From: an uncultured Pseudomonadota bacterium
GTDB lineage: Bacteria; Pseudomonadota; Gammaproteobacteria; Steroidobacterales; Steroidobacteraceae
Assembly: GCA_903910215.1 (NCBI GenBank)
Contig: CAIVYV010000023.1
Coordinates: 1 to 16,325, forward strand
Direction of reading: 5' to 3'
Length of the DNA stretch: 16,325 nucleotides
Shown: piece by piece, positions 12,983-16,325 of the stretch
How the letters are laid out: each line of letters starts with the position of its first letter
Position numbering within the stretch: position 1 is the stretch's first letter
Program-made: the position numbers and the translations under genes
Notes under the pieces: generated by a model
What the model saw: only the letters and a program-made list of their open reading frames with translations
Told to the model about the DNA's origin: nothing
Database searches by the model: none

Positions 12983-14767
12983 ATGGCTGCTTACTCTTTC
13001 ATTGATCACACCTACGACGTGGTCGTCGTCGGCGCCGGTGGTGCCGGTTTGCGATCGACGCTAGGTCTTGCCGAGGCGGGTCTGTCGACGGCCTGCATCA
13101 CCAAAGTATTCCCGACGCGTAGTCACACGGTTGCGGCGCAGGGCGGTATTTCCGCAGCTCTCGGCAACATGGGCGAGGATGACTGGCGCTATCACTTCTA
13201 CGACACCATCAAGGGTTCCGACTGGCTCGGCGACCAGGATGCGATCGAGTTCATGTGCAAGGAGGCCCCGGCGGCTGTCATCGAACTCGAGCACTATGGT
13301 GTCCCGTTCTCGCGTACGCCGGATGGACGGATCTACCAGCGTCCCTTCGGTGGCATGACTACGCAGTATGGCAAGGGCATCGCGCAGCGTACCTGCGCCG
13401 CTGCCGACCGAACCGGCCACGCGATGCTGCATACGCTCTATCAGCAGTCGATCAAGAACGAAGCGGAGTTCTTCATCGAATACTTCGCGATCGATCTGAT
13501 CATGGAAAACGGCGAGTGCCGTGGCGTCGTCGCGCTCAATCTGGCCGAGGGCACGATCCATCGTTTTCGCGCCCACCTCGTGATTCTGGCTACGGGCGGT
13601 TACGGTCGCGCGTACTTCTCCTGCACCTCGGCGCACACCTGCACGGGTGACGGTGGCGGCATGGCGCTGCGCGCGGGCCTGCCGTTGCAGGACATGGAGT
13701 TTGTGCAGTTCCACCCCACCGGCATCTATGGTGCGGGCTGTCTCATCACCGAAGGTTCGCGCGGCGAGGGTGGTTACCTCACCAACTCGCGCGGCGAGCG
13801 CTTCATGGAGCGCTACGCGCCGAATGCCAAGGACCTGGCTTCGCGTGACGTAGTGTCGCGCTCGATGACCATCGAGATCCGCGAAGGTCGCGGCGTCGGC
13901 AAGGACGCCGATCACATCCATCTGCATCTTGAGCACTTGGGCCCCGATGTCATCAAGCAGCGCTTGCCGGGCATCGCGGAGACCGCGCGCATCTTTGCGG
14001 GCGTCGATGTGAACAAGGAGCCGATCCCCGTATTGCCGACCGTGCACTACAACATGGGCGGTATTCCGTGTAACTACCACGGCGAAGTGGTCACCATGAA
14101 GAATGGCGATGCCAACAGCGTCGTGCCGGGCCTGATGGCGGTGGGTGAGGCGGCTTGCGTCTCGGTACACGGCGCGAATCGTTTAGGCTCGAATTCTTTG
14201 CTCGATCTCGTGGTGTTCGGCCGCGAGGCGGGTCGTCACGCGGCCTCGATCGTGAAGCCGGGTACCTCGCATCGCCCGTTGCCGAAAGACGCGGGCGATC
14301 TCGCCATCTCGCGACTCGACAAATTCCGCAACGCCGACGGTTCGCGTACGACGGCGCAGATTCGCCTCGAGATGCAGAAAGTCATGCAGTCGGATGCGGC
14401 CGTATTCCGCACCGGCAGCTCGCTGCAGGAAGGCTGCGAGAAGCTCGCGAAGACCGTCGATTCGTTCGCCGATGTCAAAACGAGTGATCGTGGCCTCATC
14501 TGGAACACCGATCTGGTCGAGACGCTCGAGCTCGACAACCTGCTCGGGCAGGCGGTCGCTACGATTCAATCGGCGGAGAATCGCAAGGAGAGTCGTGGAG
14601 CGCACGCCCGCGAAGACTTCAAGGATCGTGACGACACCAATTGGCTCAAGCACACGCTCTGCTGGGTGGACGAGAAGGGCAAGGCCACCATCGACTATCG
14701 TTCGGTGAACCTGCACACGCTCACGAGCGACGTCGAGCCCATTCCCCCTAAGGCGCGCACCTACTGA
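12983..14767 (+). CDS. sdhA: Succinate dehydrogenase flavoprotein subunit SdhA
   Basis: SdhA oxidises succinate to fumarate with covalently bound FAD on the cytoplasmic face of complex II. The 594-residue product has the dinucleotide-binding loop VVVGAGGAGLRS at about 14-25. The FAD-attachment histidine is H48 in FPTRSHTVAAQGG, matching E. coli His45. Substrate-site motifs include QFHPTGIYGAGCLITEGSRGEGG, RFMERYAPNAKDLASRDVVSR and VHGANRLGSNSLLDLVVFGR. The end reads PPKARTY. AYFSCTSAHTCTGDGGG and the GIYGAGCLITEG wording are of the mitochondrial/alphaproteobacterial type, while E. coli has a different sequence there. GGGATGA before the ATG at 12983 can act as Shine-Dalgarno. Flavinylation would be helped by SdhE encoded downstream. 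Confidence 0.98.
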   Translation: MAAYSFIDHTYDVVVVGAGGAGLRSTLGLAEAGLSTACITKVFPTRSHTVAAQGGISAALGNMGEDDWRYHFYDTIKGSDWLGDQDAIEFMCKEAPAAVIELEHYGVPFSRTPDGRIYQRPFGGMTTQYGKGIAQRTCAAADRTGHAMLHTLYQQSIKNEAEFFIEYFAIDLIMENGECRGVVALNLAEGTIHRFRAHLVILATGGYGRAYFSCTSAHTCTGDGGGMALRAGLPLQDMEFVQFHPTGIYGAGCLITEGSRGEGGYLTNSRGERFMERYAPNAKDLASRDVVSRSMTIEIREGRGVGKDADHIHLHLEHLGPDVIKQRLPGIAETARIFAGVDVNKEPIPVLPTVHYNMGGIPCNYHGEVVTMKNGDANSVVPGLMAVGEAACVSVHGANRLGSNSLLDLVVFGREAGRHAASIVKPGTSHRPLPKDAGDLAISRLDKFRNADGSRTTAQIRLEMQKVMQSDAAVFRTGSSLQEGCEKLAKTVDSFADVKTSDRGLIWNTDLVETLELDNLLGQAVATIQSAENRKESRGAHAREDFKDRDDTNWLKHTLCWVDEKGKATIDYRSVNLHTLTSDVEPIPPKARTY

Positions 14768-14785
14768 GTTCGAGGATCTTCGACC

Positions 14786-15574
14786 ATGGCCGAGTTTCGA
14801 CTTCCCGCCAACTCTCGTATCAATAAGGACGGCAAGGTGCACAAGGCGCCTGCCGGTTCCACCAACGTGCGTACGTTCAAGGTTTATCGCTACGATCCTG
14901 ATGGTGGCGAGAACCCGCGTATCGACACCTTCGAAGTGGACATGGATAGCTGCGGTCCGATGGTGCTCGATGCGCTCATCAAGATCAAAAACGAGATCGA
15001 TCCCAGCCTGACGTTCCGTCGCTCGTGCCGCGAGGGCATCTGCGGTAGCTGCGCGATGAACATCGACGGCACCAACACGCTCGCGTGTACCAAGAGCTGC
15101 GACGAGGTGAAGGGCGAGGTCAAGATTTATCCACTGCCGCACATGCCGGTGGTCAAGGATCTCGTGCCGGATCTCACGCAGTTCTACGCGCAGTACGCTT
15201 CGGTCAAGCCGTGGCTGCAGTCGAAGACGCCGGCGCCACCCGATCGCGAGCGTCTGCAAGCACCGGAAGAGCAAGAGAAGATCGACCGACCTTCGGCTTG
15301 CATCTTGTGCGCCTGCTGTTCGACCTCCTGCCCGAGTTATTGGTGGAACGGTGATCGTTATCTCGGTCCTGCGGCCTTGCTCGCAGCGTATCGATGGATC
15401 ATCGACAGCCGCGACGATGCGACCGGTGAGCGCCTCGATGCGCTGCAGGATCCGTTCAAGCTCTATCGTTGCCACACCATCATGAACTGCACCGAGGCCT
15501 GCCCGAAGGATCTCAACCCGGCCAAGGCCATCGCCGAGATCAAGCAGATGATGGTCGAGCGCGAGCACCTCTGA
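14786..15574 (+). CDS. sdhB: Succinate dehydrogenase iron-sulfur subunit SdhB
   Basis: SdhB passes electrons from FAD in SdhA to quinone through three Fe-S clusters. The 262-residue product has the 2Fe-2S ligands C81, C86, C89 and C101 (CREGICGSC then C). The 4Fe-4S ligands are C172, C175, C178 and C239, and the 3Fe-4S ligands are C182, C229 and C235. The last seven are exactly 23 positions beyond their E. coli equivalents, so the fold is intact with a longer N-terminus (E. coli 238). That longer form is the mitochondrial/alphaproteobacterial type. The ATG at 14786 is 18 bases after sdhA, with GAGGAT upstream. Confidence 0.98.
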   Translation: MAEFRLPANSRINKDGKVHKAPAGSTNVRTFKVYRYDPDGGENPRIDTFEVDMDSCGPMVLDALIKIKNEIDPSLTFRRSCREGICGSCAMNIDGTNTLACTKSCDEVKGEVKIYPLPHMPVVKDLVPDLTQFYAQYASVKPWLQSKTPAPPDRERLQAPEEQEKIDRPSACILCACCSTSCPSYWWNGDRYLGPAALLAAYRWIIDSRDDATGERLDALQDPFKLYRCHTIMNCTEACPKDLNPAKAIAEIKQMMVEREHL

Positions 15575-15600
15575 ACCGCGCACCGTCCGCGCCTGCTGGT

Positions 15601-15852
15601 ATGAGTGCAGCCACTGCGAAGGCCGGGTTAGGCCGTCTGCGGTGGATGTGCCGGCGGGGTATGAAAGAGCTCGACGTATTGCTCGAGCGCTGGCTCGAGC
15701 GGCATGGCCCTTCGGCGACGGCCGAGGACCTGGCCCGGTTCGAAGCGCTGCTGCAATGGCAGGACCCTGAGCTCGTGCGCTATCTGATCGCCGGCGAGAT
15801 TCATTCCGATCCGGATCTCGCAGCCCTGCTGCAGGCCATTCGGGGCGTTTGA
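15601..15852 (+). CDS. sdhE: FAD assembly factor SdhE (SDHAF2 family)
   Basis: SdhE is a small protein that promotes covalent attachment of FAD to SdhA. The 83-residue product has the defining CRRGMKELDVLLERW segment at about 17-31, including the RGxxE motif that contacts the flavoprotein. It also has FEALLQWQDPELVRYLIAGE in the C-terminal half. The length is close to E. coli SdhE (88). The frame is open upstream within the end of sdhB, but the ATG at 15601 gives the right size and is 26 bases after sdhB. No clear Shine-Dalgarno is seen. Being last in the SDH operon ties its supply to its client. Confidence 0.93.
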   Translation: MSAATAKAGLGRLRWMCRRGMKELDVLLERWLERHGPSATAEDLARFEALLQWQDPELVRYLIAGEIHSDPDLAALLQAIRGV

Positions 15853-15906
15853 GCGCTCTGAACGGTTACACTGCGGACAAAACCTGCCTCAAAGGGCGCC
15901 CCTTGC

Positions 15907-15933
15907 GAACTTTTGTGAAGTGCCTCTGTCTAC
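15907..15933 (+). promoter_or_regulatory. Sigma-E/AlgU-type promoter upstream of the ECF sigma gene
   Basis: GAACTT at 15907-15912 is followed after exactly 16 bases by TCTAC at 15929-15933; with the preceding G the latter reads GTCTAC. The consensus for sigma-E/AlgU promoters is GAACTT, 16 bases, TCTGA or TCTAA. The site lies in the 135-base gap between sdhE and the sigma gene and would start transcription near 15939, about 50 bases before the chosen ATG. Many RpoE-type sigma genes transcribe themselves in this way. Confidence 0.65.
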
Positions 15934-15987
15934 CCCCACGCGATGTGTGCGTGGCCGGTATTGCAGCTCGTGGCGGATCCTTCCGAC

Positions 15988-16325
15988 ATGAGCACTGAAG
16001 CCAGCGATCTGAGCCTGGTTCAGCTTGCCCAACGGGGCGATGCTGGGGCTTTCGATGCGTTGGTGCGCCGTTACCAGCACAAGGTCGTGAAACTCGTCAT
16101 GCGTTATGTGCGTGACCCGGCCGAGGCAGAGGATGTTGCCCAGGAAGCATTTATCAAGGCGTATCGAGCATTGCCGCGTTTTCGCGGCGACAGCGCCTTC
16201 TACACCTGGCTCTATCGCATCGCCGCCAACGAAGCCCTGATGCTGCTACGCAAAAAGCGGCCCGAAGTGCCCATCGATGAGCCTGCCAGCGAAGACGATG
16301 AGATTTCACTGCCCACCCAGTTCAC
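15988..16325 (+). CDS. ECF sigma factor, RpoE/AlgU-like (3' end outside window)
   Basis: The first 112 residues of an extracytoplasmic-function sigma factor are visible. Region 2 is complete: LVQLAQRGDAGAFDALVRRY, then YQHKVVKLVMRYVRDPAEAEDVAQEAFIKAYRALPRFRGDSAFYTWLYRIA, which is very close to RpoE and AlgU (the stretch is given in parts; DVAQEAFIKAYRAL is the key motif). After IAANEALMLLRKKRPE the sequence departs from RpoE/AlgU, and an acidic linker follows, so the ECF subgroup is uncertain. Region 4 lies beyond the window. The ATG at 15988 gives the usual MSTE-type start; an in-frame ATG at 15943 would sit almost on the predicted transcription start. GGCGGA at 15972-15977 is a weak Shine-Dalgarno. 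An anti-sigma gene would be expected next. Confidence 0.9.
   Translation, partial: MSTEASDLSLVQLAQRGDAGAFDALVRRYQHKVVKLVMRYVRDPAEAEDVAQEAFIKAYRALPRFRGDSAFYTWLYRIAANEALMLLRKKRPEVPIDEPASEDDEISLPTQF

Noticed and set aside
13061..15583. Two long minus-strand open frames (13061-14170 and 14183-15583) opposite sdhA and sdhB
   Set aside because: They lie wholly antisense to well-conserved genes, show no recognisable domain, and are low-complexity Arg/Val/Leu-rich. Such frames arise from strong third-position GC bias.
15889..15906. Inverted repeat around GGGCGCCC after sdhE as a terminator
   Set aside because: The stem has a mismatch, the loop is very short, and there is no T-tract. It also abuts the sigma promoter. 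It could be a weak element, but I cannot support a terminator.
1..16325. Mobile elements, defence systems, CRISPR arrays or RNA genes
   Set aside because: No transposase, integrase, spaced repeat array or tRNA-like cloverleaf was recognised on either strand; nearly all sequence is accounted for by conserved genes.

Overview
The window is a dense stretch of chromosomal housekeeping genes from a high-GC proteobacterium, most likely a gammaproteobacterium. The first half follows the gene order ftsB-ispD-ispF-truD-surE-pcm and the middle follows recJ-prfB-lysS with ygfZ next to it. Both orders are known from enteric gammaproteobacteria. SdhA and SdhB are of the mitochondrial/alphaproteobacterial type, unlike those of E. 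coli. My inference is a deep gammaproteobacterial lineage (Xanthomonadales, Nevskiales or Steroidobacter-like), but I cannot place it more closely by reading alone. I see no mobile element, tRNA, rRNA, CRISPR array or phage gene, and no gap over 300 bases without a gene.

Layout. (1) 57-3425, plus strand: ftsB (divisome), ispD and ispF (MEP isoprenoid pathway), truD (tRNA pseudouridine synthase) and an enoyl-CoA isomerase-like gene, all overlapping or nearly touching. (2) 3422-3955, minus strand: an Smr-domain gene that meets the isomerase tail to tail and is divergent from surE. (3) 4030-5471: surE and pcm, survival and repair functions, joined by an ATGA overlap. (4) 5443-5817, minus strand: an Mth938-domain gene overlapping the pcm end by 29 bases. 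(5) 5838-11086: a COG4255-like gene, recJ, prfB and lysS. prfB has the classical programmed +1 frameshift, so its single long frame begins only part-way through the gene. (6) 11102-11902, minus strand: ygfZ, a folate-dependent Fe-S maturation factor. (7) 11990-15852: a small SDHAF4-type (DUF1674) gene, sdhC, sdhD, sdhA, sdhB and sdhE, a complete succinate dehydrogenase operon carrying an assembly factor at each end. (8) 15988 to the window end: the 5' part of an ECF sigma factor with a sigma-E-type promoter just upstream.

How the genes relate. The most coherent theme is respiratory-complex biogenesis. Succinate dehydrogenase lies beside homologues of the mitochondrial factors IBA57 (YgfZ), SDHAF4 and SDHAF2 (SdhE), and an NDUFAF3-type (Mth938) gene lies 6 kb upstream. 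A second theme is translation termination: prfB is autoregulated at an in-frame UGA, its start overlaps the UGA stop of recJ, and 14 of the 20 stop codons visible here are UGA, the RF2-specific codon. A third is a set of short in-frame tandem repeats inside conserved genes (ispD, truD, ygfZ). I found no convincing previously undescribed multi-gene system. The best leads are the SDH assembly-factor cluster, the repeats, the overlapping convergent genes and the predicted sigma autoregulation.
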